From contig CP136890.1 of the NCBI GenBank assembly GCA_034359265.1, positions 88,685,501-88,749,500 of the forward strand: a stretch of DNA of 64,000 nt, given 5' to 3'. This stretch comes from Canna indica. Lineage: Eukaryota > Streptophyta > Magnoliopsida > Zingiberales > Cannaceae. The notes under the pieces are model-generated. The model had not been told where the DNA came from, ran no database searches, and saw only the letters and a list, made by a program, of their open reading frames with translations. Below are positions 23,374 to 35,823 of the stretch, piece by piece. Every line of letters starts with the position of its first letter. The first letter of the stretch is position 1. The translations under genes and the position numbers were made by a program.

Positions 23374-26181
23374 ATGAAGGGGGAGACAGCGGTGGAGCTC
23401 ATGGAGGCCGAGGGAGCACATCATATTGATGATGCTCACGAGAGACAAGGTATGTAACGTCCGCATATATAGTTAATTAATCGATCTACCTTAATTAGAC
23501 TACTTCTATTATTAATTAATTAATTAATTAATTAATTAAAGGGAGTCTATGGACGGCGACGGCGCACATTGTGACGGCCATCATCGGGTCGGGAGTGCTG
23601 GCCCTGGCATGGAGTGTGGCTCAGTTGGGGTGGATCGCCGGACCGGTGGCTCTCCTCGGATTCGCCGGCGTCACCTACTGCACGGCCACCCTCTTGGCCA
23701 ACTGCTATCGATCCTCCGACGCTTGCGCATCGAGGAATCCCACTTACATGGATGCCGTCAGATCATACTTGGGTAATTAATATAATTAATTAGTATTATT
23801 TATTTTAATTTTAACCATGCGTATATCTCGTGTGATTATTAATTAATGGCATTGTATTGTGAAAATTATTAATTAATGAAGGTCCGAGAGAAGTAGTGAT
23901 GTGCGGAGTAGCTCAGTACGTGAATCTTTGGGGAACGCTGGTCGGATACACCATCACCGCTACTACCAGCATGGTGTAAGTAATTAATTAAACACCCCAT
24001 CTGCATCCTTCATTTTCAAATTTAATTTGTTTGCCTCGTCACTTATTGATCAAGATTAATTTTATTATTCATTTTTAATTTGTTTTTAAAAAATTATATG
24101 TAATCTAAATTGATTATGTAAATAGACCTCCGTCAACTTTTGGCGTCAATTTTCTATAAATTAGCTCCGTTTTTAAAATTGGCGTCCGTTTTTTTGGAAA
24201 CTGACGCTAATTTTTAATCAAGACAGCTAGTTTCCCCTCCGTAATCCTACATCATCCATAATTTTTCTTCAATTTAATTATATTTTTATAAATAAAATTA
24301 TCTTTTCAAATAACTTATTAACTAAGATTGAAAGCATTACTTCAAATCAAATTTAAATAATATTTTTTTAGTAAATCATTGATTACAAATAAGTTTTAAT
24401 TAAAATTTTAGATATTAGCGCCTCTAACAAAGGTGCTTAAAGGCATTGGTATTAGAGTAAAATTTTTCCATCTCCCACTTATATTAAACAGGTGCTTTTT
24501 CTTGAGTCGGTTTTCAAATTTATACTCGTCTAATTTTGACCCTTAAATCGGTGCTTTCATCTGAATTCAATTTTCGACATCATATCGGTGCCGATTTTCT
24601 AACTACACCAGACGTCGGTATAAAATTCATTCCCTACGGTGGGTTGAGGGTTGGAGTCTTCTTTTTTTTCTTCAACTCTTTATACTTTTGTTTTTTATAA
24701 TATTTTATAGGCATTAATTTTTCAATTATGTTTAGTTTGTAATTAATTTCTTTTCATATTGTTTATGCTTTCTGTTCCCATTTTGGTTTAGTTGGGCGTA
24801 TTTGTGGTTTTAATTATTATTCATTTTTAGGGTTTCATTTTTTTTCTTTAATGATTGTAGGCAAGCCTAAAGTTGTTTTTGGAGCTTCATATTTTTTAAC
24901 AACCCCCCTAAATACTAATTACATAAAATATCAGTAGCTCAGCTATATTAACCTTTGAATTAATTTATTGAAAAATTGACATGAACGTTTTCGCAATGTA
25001 ATTTGAAGTGCGATAAAGAAATCAGATTGCTACCATCGAGATGGCCCAAATGCGGCATGCGAAGCATCCGGCACTCTGCTCATGGCCGTCTTCGGAGCCG
25101 TCCAATTAGTTCTCTCTCAATTCCCCAGCTTGGAGAAGGTGACGTGGCTGTCGGTGGTGGCGGCGGCGATGTCTTTCGCCTACTCCTTCGTCGGCCTCGG
25201 CCTCTGCATCGCAAAATGGGCATCCCACGGCGACTTCAGAGGGGCCATTGCAGGATCCGCTGCTCCCTCTCCCACTAAGAAGGCTTGGAATTCGCTCCTC
25301 GCTTTGGGCAACATTGCTTTTGCTTACACTTTTGCTGAGATCTGCATCGAGATCCAGGTATCAACATTACCTAATCATACTTAATTAATTTTCTATTATA
25401 TATATATATGTATCATGTGCTTTAATTACTAAAGAATTAATTGCAGGATACATTGAAGCCACATCCTCCAGAGAAGGTGGTGATGAAGAGGGCTGCAATG
25501 TACGGCATTGGTGTTACAACAATCTTCTATCTCTCTCTCGGTTGCGCTGGCTATGCTGCATTTGGAAATGATGCTCCCGGGAATATACTCACTGGCTTTG
25601 GATTCTACGAACCATTTTGGCTAGTTGACATCGGAAACATGTGCATCATTCTCCATCTCATCGGTGCATATCAGGTTAACCTTCTTCTAAATCACTTCGA
25701 CACCCTAATCAGGTAAAATTATATTCAAATTTTGTGGGCATAATTCTCCAAGCAGGTTTACGCCCAACCGATCTTTGCTGCGGTGGAGCAGCGAATCAGC
25801 TCGCAATGGCCAGAGAACAAGTTCATTGATACGGTCTACACCATCCAAGTGCCATTCACCAAGCATGGCTACTTAAGCTTCAGCCTGTCGAAGCTCGTCC
25901 TGCGGTCCATCTTAGTCCTCTTGACGACACTTGTAGCCATGATGTTGCCTTTCTTCAACGCTGTGCTAGGGCTTCTTGGTGCCTTCAGCTTTTGGCCCTT
26001 GACTGTGTACTTTCCTGTGAGCATGCACGTAGCTCAGAAGAAGATAGAAAGAGGAACAGCAAAATGGATGGCGCTGCAAACCCTTATTGTGCTTTGCCTG
26101 CTGGTCTCAGTGGCGGTGGGCATTGGTTCTGTGACAGACATTGTGGACAGTCTCAAGATGTCCACCCCTTTCAAGTTGTAA
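23374..26181 (+). CDS. Amino acid permease (AAP family, AAAP superfamily), six exons
   Basis: A proton-coupled amino acid importer, expected in the plasma membrane. Exons: 23374-23449, 23542-23772, 23882-23975, 25009-25357, 25447-25674, 25756-26181; all introns are GT-AG and phases join, giving 467 residues, normal for AAPs (about 470-490). The N-terminus is hydrophilic (about 25 residues). Then come family motifs: Ile-Gly-Ser-Gly-Val-Leu-Ala-Leu-Ala-Trp in the first membrane span, Tyr-Thr-Ile-Thr-Ala in exon 3, Leu-Ser-Gln-Phe-Pro in exon 4, Gly-Tyr-Ala-Ala-Phe-Gly-Asn-Asp-Ala-Pro-Gly-Asn in exon 5, and Phe-Trp-Pro-Leu-Thr-Val-Tyr-Phe-Pro in exon 6. About ten membrane segments are expected. 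The sequence at Phe-Ala-Glu-Ile-Cys-Ile-Glu-Ile-Gln is slightly unusual where Tyr-Ser is common. The acceptor before exon 4 (TTTGAAG) is pyrimidine-poor. The gene looks intact; which AAP subtype it is I cannot say. Confidence 0.93.
23976..25008 (+). other. Large third intron of the permease with unclassified repeat
   Basis: A 1033-bp intron. Between about 24130 and 24630 it holds recurring words such as GGCGTCAATTTT, TTGGCGTCCG and GACGCTAATTTT, and later CGGTGCTTT and CGTCGGTAT. They resemble the subterminal repeats of an old CACTA-like insertion, but no terminal inverted repeats or target duplication could be placed. Confidence 0.35.
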
Positions 26182-27170
26182 AAATCTAAAATCTTGCACA
26201 AGTGGAGAGTTAATCATCCAAATATATCATGATGACATGACTACTTCAGTGTCTGTTTGTACCTTTTATTTTGTAATGCTTGAGCAGCAACTTCGTAATT
26301 TTGCAGAGAAGATTACACCAGCATCCTTCTATAGGCATCAGCTCCCCCAAATAGCTGCAACTCAGTTGTCAGTCCACTGCTTTTCACAAATTTAGACACA
26401 AATAGCAATGATTTGTCATCCATACTGCAATTTTTTTACCTCTATAAACCTAAAAGCCAAATCCACTGCAATCTGCTATGCCGACCTACTTCACACTGCC
26501 TACCCCGATAAAAGATTTTGAGTGTGATATTTCTTCAAAAATACTAAAATAAAAACAAGAATGCTCCAAACCAAAAAGGCAGTGTAAAATACATTTCAAA
26601 CAGGTTCTAAAACATCACCCCATTCATTATGAAATTTACATGCAAACTGCTAATGCAGAATCAATGCCACGACAGTCATCAGGAGAGGGGGGGGGGGAGG
26701 GGGATCAATAAAAAAATAACCAAAAAGACAAGTTTACAGTAGTAGCTTCCAGCTTGACATGAATTCAACAACCATTCTGTTGTGAAGTTCTCCAATCTCC
26801 ATTCCTACAACTCTGCAGCAAGTGGACCAGGTAGTTACGTACTGTCATATCCAAAAGAATGGCATTTATTCTCCAGGACAATTAGATATCAAGATATAGT
26901 AACACAAAGGCACAAAAATAGAATTACTTTCTGGTAAAAAAATATATTTAAAGACACAATAAAAAAATTCACACTACGCCAGATAAAGGGTAAGAGTACT
27001 GCTTATGTTTTATTCTGTCAATGCTCTGTCCCATTTAGTCACATGATTAACTACAATACGCAACAGAGAAATACCAGATGTCACATATCCAATCATATAT
27101 TGCAGGACTGGTTCCAAGAGTTTCATTTACTATGTGGTCCTTATAGTATATCAATTCTAAGTACCATGTC
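26182..27170. other. Permease 3' flank, no further gene
   Basis: The region downstream of the stop contains AT-rich candidate poly(A) sequence around 26260. A G-rich run (about 26677-26701) is followed by unremarkable sequence. No coding region is supported. Confidence 0.5.
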
Positions 27171-27174
27171 CGCA

Positions 27175-29045
27175 GTGTTCAAATCTTGGGATGCACAGTT
27201 GGGCAGTTTCCCCTAAATGACCTGGGCATTCCTCTACGTCAGGGAAACTTAGTAAAGGATGACGAGAGGCAAATACTTACTAAGATTGACAGACTACTGG
27301 CAATGTAGAAAGATCACCTGCTGTCAAGAGTGGGGAGACCTACTCCTAGTCTCCAACAGTATATTGACCTACCAGCCATCATACATCTTCTCCATATATA
27401 CAACGCCTACCTAGGTCATTAAGCAAATAGATAAGCTAAGGAGAACATTCTTATGGACATTGGACAGGCAGCAGCATAGATCCAACGCGTGGTAAATGTC
27501 TCGCCGCCTTGGACATTAGGGTTGTCCAAAAACCGGGTTACACCGAACCAAATCGAAAAACCGAACCGAATTTTTCGGTTTTAGCGATTGCAGGTTCAGT
27601 TCTTTACCCGAACCGAATCCGAATTTTGGGTTTCAGTTCGGATCCGGTTCCCGGAATTCGGGAACCGACCCGAACCGAAAACCGAATTAATTAAAAAATA
27701 ATAATTTTTTAATTTTTAACCCAGGTAAGTAATTGGGTATTGGGCAGTAATTTTTCTACCCATTTGATTTCACTACTCGACATTGCTCTACACTGCCTAG
27801 GTAAGTAAATGAGTATTAATTTTATAGCTATTATATATGTTCATATTTAATAGCTTGCTGTGGCAATGTAAATGTGTAATGTTTGGATAAAATTTCAGTT
27901 GGAAACCAAATCGAACCGAATAATTTCGGTTCGGGTTAGATCGGCTTAGGCATAATTCGGTTCAGGTTCGGGTTGGAATATCAGTATGAAAAAAATTTCA
28001 GTTTAGTTTAATTCGGTTCGGTTTGAACCGAATGGACAGCCCTATTGGACATAATACAAGGCACAAAAGTGAAGGGAGGATTAAATATCATTAATTTAGA
28101 AAATCATAACACAACCTGATTGGCAACCGGATTTGGAAATATCTGAAAAGGGAAGGAATGAAATGGGTTGATACCATACAACCAGTACATCGCAGTGTAA
28201 TCAATATGAATTATTCCCTATTTGGAGAAAGATTGTGAACATTTATGATACTTCTGAGAGGTCCTTACTCTATCAGGTAGGAACTGGCAGAAGTTTTAAA
28301 TATTTGGACAGACCCTTGGGTCCAAGGTCTGAAACTATCATAAAGGTATCCGGATACAGCCAACCTAGGGATCTGTATATCACTATCGAGGAAACCAAGG
28401 AGATAGAGAGCGAAGGGTGCATTGTTGGATGGTGTCTAGCCTTCAAAAATTTTGTATGTGCAGACAACTTAGGGCGGATGATTCAGGACCTCAAGCCTTA
28501 TTTGTACAACACAGGAAATGATTCAATCACCTGGAGATGGACCTCTAATGATGGATATTCTGCAAATTCGTTTTACAAAATTTTAAACTTTAGAGGAACC
28601 AAAGACCAGCGGCATGTTATATTTGGCATCATGCTTATCCAGAAGCAATATATGAATTGGATAGCGAAGAAAGGTAGGCTTCTCACAAAAAGGCTTGGCA
28701 TCTGGAACAGGTCGACCCTAAATGCTTGCTATGCCACAGAGATCCCAAATCACATAATCACATTTTTCAGCAGTGCAACTACACCACCAGAGGTTGGGCT
28801 ACAATGTTGCATCAGTGCAATGTTTCGACCTTTCCCCTTGCCTTTCAGCCATTGAATGTGGGTCCAAACCATATGACTAAGTGCAAATGCCATCGCTACT
28901 TACTCATCATGATATGGAGATGGACAATTTGGCATGAGCATAACATAAAGCGTTTCCAAGGAATGAGCCGCTTGGAAGTAGAACTAGCTACGAAGCAGCC
29001 TCAATCCTTGAATCAATACAAAAATTTTGAATGTATTGTTGCTTA
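27175..29045 (+). pseudogene. LINE relic: end of reverse transcriptase and zf-RVT region
   Basis: A broken L1-type frame. From about 27190 the conceptual product has the pattern Leu-Gly-Ile-Pro-Leu-Arg-Gln-Gly followed by Leu-Leu-Ser-Arg-Val-Gly-Arg-Pro-Thr, typical of the region after the RT catalytic core. From 28060 it continues with Gly-Gly-Leu-Asn-Ile-Ile-Asn-Leu-Glu-Asn and a Trp-Arg-Trp-Thr-Ser-Asn-Asp-Gly-Tyr segment of the zf-RVT domain (28235-28855). Stops and frameshifts are frequent. A MITE (27517-28044) separates the two parts. The RT core and everything upstream are missing. Bases 29046-30183 contain nothing recognisable. Confidence 0.8.
27517..28044. mobile_element. hAT-type MITE inside the LINE relic (528 bp)
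   Basis: The ends are TAGGGTTGTCCA and, inverted, TAGGGCTGTCCA. The 8-bp target duplication TTGGACAT is perfect (27509-27516 and 28045-28052). The interior is full of CGGTTCGG / CCGAACCG words in both orientations, so the element can fold strongly. There is no coding region. Confidence 0.92.
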
Positions 29046-30183
29046 GGTCTGTCCGCACTAATTACGATATTTCCTCTCCTATAATCTCTATAACTTCTAT
29101 TTCTCATCACTCCTACAATACAAAAGACTTGAAGAGTACATTAAACTGAGCAAGAATGAGGATCCAGTCAAAATAAAGAGCTGAATTTTATTGGATGCAC
29201 ACTGCAAACCACCAAAGCTATTTGATATAATGCAAATGTTTTTGAAGTTTATAATGCATTTATAATTCTTAAGGTAGATAAAAATGTCATAACTACCACA
29301 TGTCTACAGGATTTTCTTCTTACATTAAGAGGTTAACCTATTGATGGTTTGTTTAGTTCACTAAGTTAGATATACCACCTCTATCGTCATTGCATTATTT
29401 CTTCTGATAGTTTTCTGAACCATGAGAAAGCAGAGGGGAGTAGCAATGCATAACAAGTACAATTCCACAAGATTAAGGAAAATTACTATGCAAAACTTAT
29501 CTAAACAACCCAACTTCAGCTAAAAGGAAACTCATGCAAACACTCCACAAGACTTCCAGAGGTATTCCAGCTGGAAAACAACCAATAGGTGCCCGTGACA
29601 TCCAAATCACAACAGAATCAAAATTATGGCTAAAAAGTCATCAGAGCTAATATTTAAAAATCTTTTTTAGGGAAACTGGAAACATTCAACACCAAACAAA
29701 TGTGACACATAAATAGTTTGAAAAGTGAAAACTAACTAGGTTCAAACTATTTATGTATCGCATTCTTTAGGCGTTAAATATTAGGAAACCAACTTAATAT
29801 TCCAAGTACTCAAACCATTTATTGAAAACCAGGTTGGAGTATTAGGAATTTTATAGTAGATATCAAAAACAATGGGCACAATTGCATCGTTGCCACAAAA
29901 ATCTGACGAGATTAACCGCTCTATTTTGTTTAGGGAAGGATAAATGAAGGTTTTTATTCAAATTAAACAGTCTTCACCCATGTATAACTACATGTAAATG
30001 TACTAATTTGTGATTTGATAAGAAGATTAGTCACCAGGACTGATTGATCCCAATCAAGATAGTAATCCGCACAAACCAACATTGGGAGGTATATCAAATG
30101 CTAGTTAAAATAGATCAATCATGATGTGAAGCTAAGCATAGATAAAGGAGGTCAATTGATGGAAAAAACGATCATTACTCCAA

Positions 30184-30531
30184 TCAGTGGTGCCCTCCAC
30201 CGTGGGAACAGCAGAGATGGCTGGGGCCGGCGCCGCCGTCAGACGCGGGATCGCCGCCGCCGCCGCCAGGTCCGCGCCCGTCTTCCTCGTCGCTATCGTC
30301 CTCGTCGAAAGGCTTCTGCTTGTGGAAGATGCAGCACTTCTTGGAACTCTTCCGGTTAAGAAACTCGTTGTCGACCGTTCCTTCCTTCCAGGAGACCTTC
30401 TTCTTAGGTCGCTTGAGGCGGAGGACGAGGGTGTCCTGGGGCGGCTGAGATTGCCGAGAGATGGAAGAAGACAAGGGCTCCTCGAGGGTAATGGTTAGGG
30501 TTCCGGTGGAGGGGGTGACGGTTCTCGACAT
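30184..30531 (-). CDS. Protein phosphatase 1 inhibitor-3-like protein (PPP1R11/YPI1 family)
   Basis: A 115-residue intronless frame. Residues 38-84 hold the family core: Leu-Arg-Leu-Lys, the PP1-docking Lys-Val-Ser-Trp (45-48), Gly-Thr-Val-Asp-Asn-Glu-Phe-Leu-Asn, a Cys-Cys-Ile-Phe-His segment and an acidic stretch Asp-Glu-Asp-Asp-Ser-Asp-Glu-Glu-Asp. In this family the core binds the catalytic subunit of type-1 phosphatase and inhibits or directs it, mainly in the nucleus. The C-terminus is Gly-rich and ends in a Cys/His-rich tail. Length is normal for plant members. The first Met fits: it precedes a Ser/Thr-rich leader as in relatives. The gene is very GC-rich compared with its surroundings. 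Confidence 0.92.
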   Translation of the reverse strand: MSRTVTPSTGTLTITLEEPLSSSISRQSQPPQDTLVLRLKRPKKKVSWKEGTVDNEFLNRKSSKKCCIFHKQKPFDEDDSDEEDGRGPGGGGGDPASDGGAGPSHLCCSHGGGHH

Positions 30532-30587
30532 TGCTCGTCTCGCTCGCTCTCACCTCCCACGGAATGTTCTAGGTGCCATTTTGGTGT

Positions 30588-30596
30588 CTATTTAAA
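30588..30596 (-). promoter_or_regulatory. Possible TATA box of the inhibitor-3 gene
   Basis: On the minus strand the sequence reads TTTAAATAGA, about 57-65 bp upstream of the start codon at 30531. It is the only TATA-like word at a suitable distance. Bases 30597-31080 hold no other recognisable feature. Confidence 0.4.
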
Positions 30597-32675
30597 GCAA
30601 ATTAATCTTCTACCATTAAAATAATAATAATAATAACTAAAAAAGCACTTCTCCGGCTTATCAAACTTTTACTCTACCCAACCCGTCTTTTGATTGGATA
30701 TAGAAATTTTAAAGAAGTAACAGATTACAGGTAGGGGACCCACAATCTGTCTTCAATAGAGATTAGAGTAAAAGTTGGCGTACGAAGAGCCCGTCAAATT
30801 TTAGACGCGGTCGCGTACTTTAAAAGAAGTTAGAACATGTTGTTACGCGGTCATGTAAGTAAACCGATGATCGATCCGGGTTTGTCGTTGACATAAACTT
30901 TAGTGGAATATTTTGAAGTCAAACTTTCGTCTGCTGATCATGAAAGGACAAATAAGTCAACCGATTCGGTGAACGTTCCGTCACTAACATATCAAGATGA
31001 TTTATTTATTTATTTAACATAATAATATATAATAAGATATAATAACAATTGATAAAAAAATTCTCTTTTTAAAAAAATTATTCCCAAAAAAGATCCGTAC
31101 AAGATCCAATGTGAAATACTGGCAAAAGGAAATACGGGACATCCCAACAATTACGCGTAATAAATCAAAGTAAAAAAAAGAGAGATGAAATATTAGTCGT
31201 CAACGAAATTCTTTTGAGAGAAAAAAAGTTGAGGCCCGAGTATCCAAATGTCAAAGACCTTCAAATTCCTAGCAAGCCAGATTCTCTATATCAAAAATTA
31301 AAGCAATCAAAGACATATTATTGTTGTCATTGAGATCTAATTTTAATTTTCAAAATAACTCTAGCCACTATTTTCAGAAAGAATCGGAAGGAAGAGATCA
31401 AGCCTAATTAATAAAATGAGTCATATGCCAAAGAGGGATGATCCCGAACATAATATGAAACAATGAGGAATAGCTTCAACCGCCTCATGACAAACAGGAC
31501 AAAGATCGTCAACCTGCTAAAATCGCTCTCTTAACTTTTGACGCACATGAACTCCATTATACGTTAATTTCCAAAGTAAGATTTTAACTTTTGTAGGTAC
31601 TGCAATTCCCCAAATTGATTTCCCAATGTCCTTATTGTCTAGGTGAGAAGGACCTTCATCTGCATGGGGATGGAAGAAACAAAAGACAACGTTACGTTGT
31701 AGTCTGAGGACATTGAATATGATCCTTTGTTTTCCAAAATCCAAATAATCTCATCATCATCTAAAGTAGATACAATCTGAAAAATATTATCAAATCCATA
31801 TTCCAAAAACGATCGGGGTTCAAAAGTTGCCTCACCAGTATAATTCAGACAAGTCCCTTGTGGCACAGTGAAAGGATAAGAATGAGATAGCCAAGGGTCC
31901 GTATGAATTCGAACCTTAGCTCCATATCCAATTTGTCATTTCATTCATTTTTCTAACACCTTGCGGCCCTCTAGTAAACTTCTTCAAGCCCAAGAAATGG
32001 TTGCTATCCAATGAAGCTTCCATAAAAGAAACATGTTTGAAATATTTATTTTTGAATATTTTATGAAACAATAAGTGCTCCCTTGATACAAGCCGCCAAG
32101 CTTGCTTATCCAACATAGCTAAGTTGAAAGCTTTGATATCTTTAAAGCTCATACCACCTTCAGATTTTGGCCTACATAGTATATATGCTCCAACCAATCC
32201 AATGGATTTTCCTTTCACTTCCTCGCTGACCCCGCCAAAAGTTGACCATCATTTTATGAATATCATAGAATAGTGTCTGGAAGTTTGAAGCGGCCAAGAG
32301 AGTACAGAAGGATGGAAGAACCTACTGCTTTAATCAGAACTTCCTTCCCATTGGCTGATCGACAATAAGGACCTCGTCCAATGATGCAATTTCTTGGCTA
32401 CTTTTTCTTTGATAAAATCAAAAGTACCCCCTTTAGATTGTCCCACCACGGAAGGTAGACCGAGGTAATTATCTTGAGCACCTACATGTGGAACATGTAA
32501 AAAGGATGCCATATGCTCTCTAATTGGTTGAGATGTATTTTTACTGAAAAGGACTGAAGACTTATTCAGATTAATTTCTTGAGTGCTCAATTCACCATAA
32601 GTATGAAGGATGATCATCAAATTCTGGCAATTAAATTCATCAGCTTTACAAAAAAGAATGAAATCATATGCAAAC

Positions 32676-35188
32676 TGTCACGCCTCAACTCAGAGTCCCG
32701 TGACCGGCCAGGGTATACGTGCCTATACCCCGAAGTCTAACCCATGCACGTGCCAAAATAAATAGTGTAGCGGAAAGAAAATAACAAGTTTTATTTTAAA
32801 GGAAAAGAGAATCAATAACAAGTTTAGATTAATAACCCAGAAGTAAAGAAAATGCGAAAATACGATTATGTTCAACAGTTCAAAAGTTCAGTCAAATAAA
32901 ACTTGAAATAATAACATAAATGTTCTCAGGCTACAATGCCAAAATAAGCTAATACAAGTGCATGACACTACCAAAAGAAAAAACTCGACTACGACCCTAA
33001 CTAGGACTGCTATGAGATCCAATAGCTCATCTGCCCTCCAACGACGCCAAGTGCACCCAACCCACCTCACCGGTCAGGCTCTGCAAAAAAGAAATCACAC
33101 GACAACAGGGGAGTTCAAAGAACTCAGCGAGCGGCTTTATCCGCCCTCACAAATAAACACAGAGATAACATAAATAAATTCTATCTCTAAAAAGGTCACG
33201 TCGCAAAAATGTGACTAGCTACTAGGCCCGAAGGTCATCCATGCCCACGACATCTATCTCTTCAAAGAGGTGCATCAAGCCGAAACCCTACTATACCCGA
33301 AGACAACGTCAACTAAAAAAAAATGTGCATCATGTCGAAGCCCTACCATGCGCAAATGCAACATCACCATCACAAAGGTGTATCGGGCCGAAACCCTACC
33401 ATGCCCAAGGGCAACATACCATCAATGAGGTGCATCGGGTCGAATCCCTACCATACCTAAAGGCAACATCACCATCAAGAGGTGCATCGGGTCGAATCCC
33501 TACTATGCCTAAAGGTAACCGTGCACATATCAAGATAATTGGGAAAGACCCTCCGAACTTATCCTGCAGGTTGGAAATTGACATCCAACCACACGGGCGT
33601 AGCCCATAACCCGGCTCCTAAATGAGCCGCTTCGCCATTCCCAAGGATATGACGCATCAAGACCTAAGTCAATATTCTCTTACGGTGTCCTAAGGGTGTC
33701 CTCACTGTGAAGCATCTCAACACTTCAAACTCGTCCCTTACCCCTTAGACTTGCAACGTCATGAACCCGCGTGGTTTTATTTCATACATACATTGTAAGT
33801 TGGTTCATAACAGATTATGCTCACGTACCCTTAGACCCTATTTTAATTATAGAATTAAAATCTAGATCATCTCAATTAGGGTTTTATTTTAGAGTTTTAT
33901 TTTAGGGTTTTGTTCTGTCTAGAAGTGCTGTGTATACCCCGAATCTACTCTTCAAAGTGTGTCCTATGTTTCCAAACTATGTTTTCTGGTCAAAACGATA
34001 TGTTACACGACTATAATCAGAGATCTAATCACATAATAACAGAGAAATCAAAAATCAGCCCAGATTCAATAAACATCACATAAATTTCAGAAAACTGAAA
34101 TTTCCAGCACAACATGAAATAAAATCCGAATTTTGCAGAATTAAATTCCTAAATTTCTAACATCACAGATTCATGTCATCAAGCCAATTATGCATACAAT
34201 CTCATAATTTTTATTCAATAAAAACTAGCATATATAATTATATATCAAGAATCTCTAAACCAAGAATGAAAAAAATTAAATTAATTCTTTATTATCAAGA
34301 ACCTCTAGAACTCCAAGATGAGATTTGCACCCAAGATTCACAAGATTTAATTATAAAATCATAGATCTTCCCTTAAACATAAATTCCATGATATGAGATC
34401 AAAATTTAAGATCTAAGCATGACATAGAAACCCAAAAAATCTCAAGAACACAAAAGGACATTATCAAAATCAAGAATCCTTAAGGCGACTTCAAGAAAAT
34501 CCGAATAGGAGGAATAAAACCACTCACATTGATTAGGAAAATGATTTAGAGAAAAACTTCCAAGCGGCGATATCCAAATCCGATCGACCTCAAAGGGGCT
34601 CAACTCAACAAGGGAGAAAGAGGGGCAGCAGCTCCACTCAAGCCGACGGCTCCCAGAAGAGGAGGGAAGGAGGGGCGGCGGCTCCTCCTCAAGCCGGCTG
34701 CTCCAAGATGGGGAAAGAGAGAGGGGAAGAGGGGAGGATGGCTCGGCGGCTAGGCTTCCTTTCTCAACTTTTTAGGTGGCTCCAAAATAGGAGTCACATG
34801 CCATGAGGGGGTTTTTTTATACACCCTCCTCAACCCTAACTCCTTAAACCCTTAATTCACAACTCGCATTCACCTTAAGTCAAAATCAAAACCCGCTAAC
34901 CCGATAGACTTAAATAATTTAATTAATTTCATTCTAATAAATTATGAATAATTAATTAAATACTCATATGAACATAATTAGCAATTATGTGCACATAACA
35001 CCATATTAAATACTCTCAACTACCCAAGCCTAAAAATTTATAAATTTATAAATTTATATTCTACTTACCCGAGCTTGCAAGCTCGCCCCAGACCATGAGT
35101 CGACTCGGCTCGACCACGAACTAGTCCGCTAGGCTAGAAAATATACATAAAAGAAAAAATAATAAATTTAAATATCTGAGATATTACA
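32676..35188 (-). mobile_element. Solo LTR, 2513 bp, probably Ty3/gypsy
   Basis: It begins TGTCACGCCTC and ends ATATTACA on the plus strand, flanked by a perfect 5-bp duplication CAAAC (32671-32675 and 35189-35193). No internal retroviral genes lie between. The GGCGTGACA end on the minus strand resembles gypsy LTRs, so it is read in minus orientation. A minus-strand TATAAAAA at 34814-34821 is followed by a GC-rich leader-like region (34570-34760). It lies exactly within the RT frame of the host LINE. Solo LTRs arise by recombination between the two LTRs of a complete element. Confidence 0.9.
33267..33522. repeat. Imperfect minisatellite in the solo LTR, about five units of 52-58 bp
   Basis: Units start GAGGTGCATCGGGTCGAATC or a variant and continue through CCTACCATGCC and GGCAACATCACC. 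The last two units are the most alike; earlier units have diverged. Any open frames across it are repeat artefacts. Confidence 0.85.
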
Positions 35189-35823
35189 CAAACAATAAAG
35201 TGGCTAATGGAAGGACATCTGCTATTGATCTTAAGTCCATGAAATTTGTGAAGTTGTTCTCCCTTTTGAAGCAAATGAGACAAGCCCTCCGCACAAAACA
35301 AAAATAGATAAGGTGATAGAGAATCTCCCTTACAAACACATCTAGAATGTCTGAAAAAAACAAATGATTGATCGTCTATAATAATAGAATAGGAGACAAT
35401 AGACACACGTTCTTTTATCCAAGTCATCCAACAAGCATTGAAAACCTATTTTTTCCAATATAAACCAAACAAAAGTTCACTCAACTGTGTTCATAAGCAG
35501 TGCTCATGTCAAGCTTTAGAGCCAAATAAAAAAAACTCAACTTTTCGTTTTCAAGAAGTGCATACACTCATGCGCAACAAGTATGTTATCACTAATTAAC
35601 CTTCATTTAACAAAAGTACTCTGGTTTGAACTGATCAGTCTGTTCATGTAGTGATGTAATATAAACACTAGAATTTTTGAAATAATTTTGTTAAAAACAG
35701 AGCATAAGTTGATTGGACTAACATGGGACATCGATAAAGCATTCTTGATCTTAGGAATTAAACAGATATGGATATGATTGAAACTTCTCAACATATGTAT
35801 TCAATAAGAGAGTCTTTCACTTT

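Larger units (their letters stand above)
31080..35800 (-). pseudogene. LINE (L1-type) copy on the minus strand, split by a solo LTR
   Basis: Reading right to left: reverse transcriptase start with His-Ile-Cys-Leu-Ile-Pro-Lys-Ile (35794-35603), Gly-Asp-Ser-Leu-Ser-Pro-Tyr-Leu-Phe (about 35330), then a solo LTR (32676-35188), then the RT catalytic region, which reads Phe-Ala-Tyr-Asp instead of Phe/Tyr-Ala-Asp-Asp, the post-RT region with Leu-Gly-Leu-Pro (about 32460), and the zf-RVT region (32218-31440). The 3' end is near 31080, followed by ATTTATTTATTT-type sequence at 31003-31017. Endonuclease and ORF1 are missing, so it is 5'-truncated. Many stops and frameshifts are present. Confidence 0.85.

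Noticed and set aside
23549..23776. Alternative frame overlapping permease exon 2
   Set aside because: The other frame (from 23544) matches the permease family and joins in phase to exons 1 and 3; this one is a shadow.
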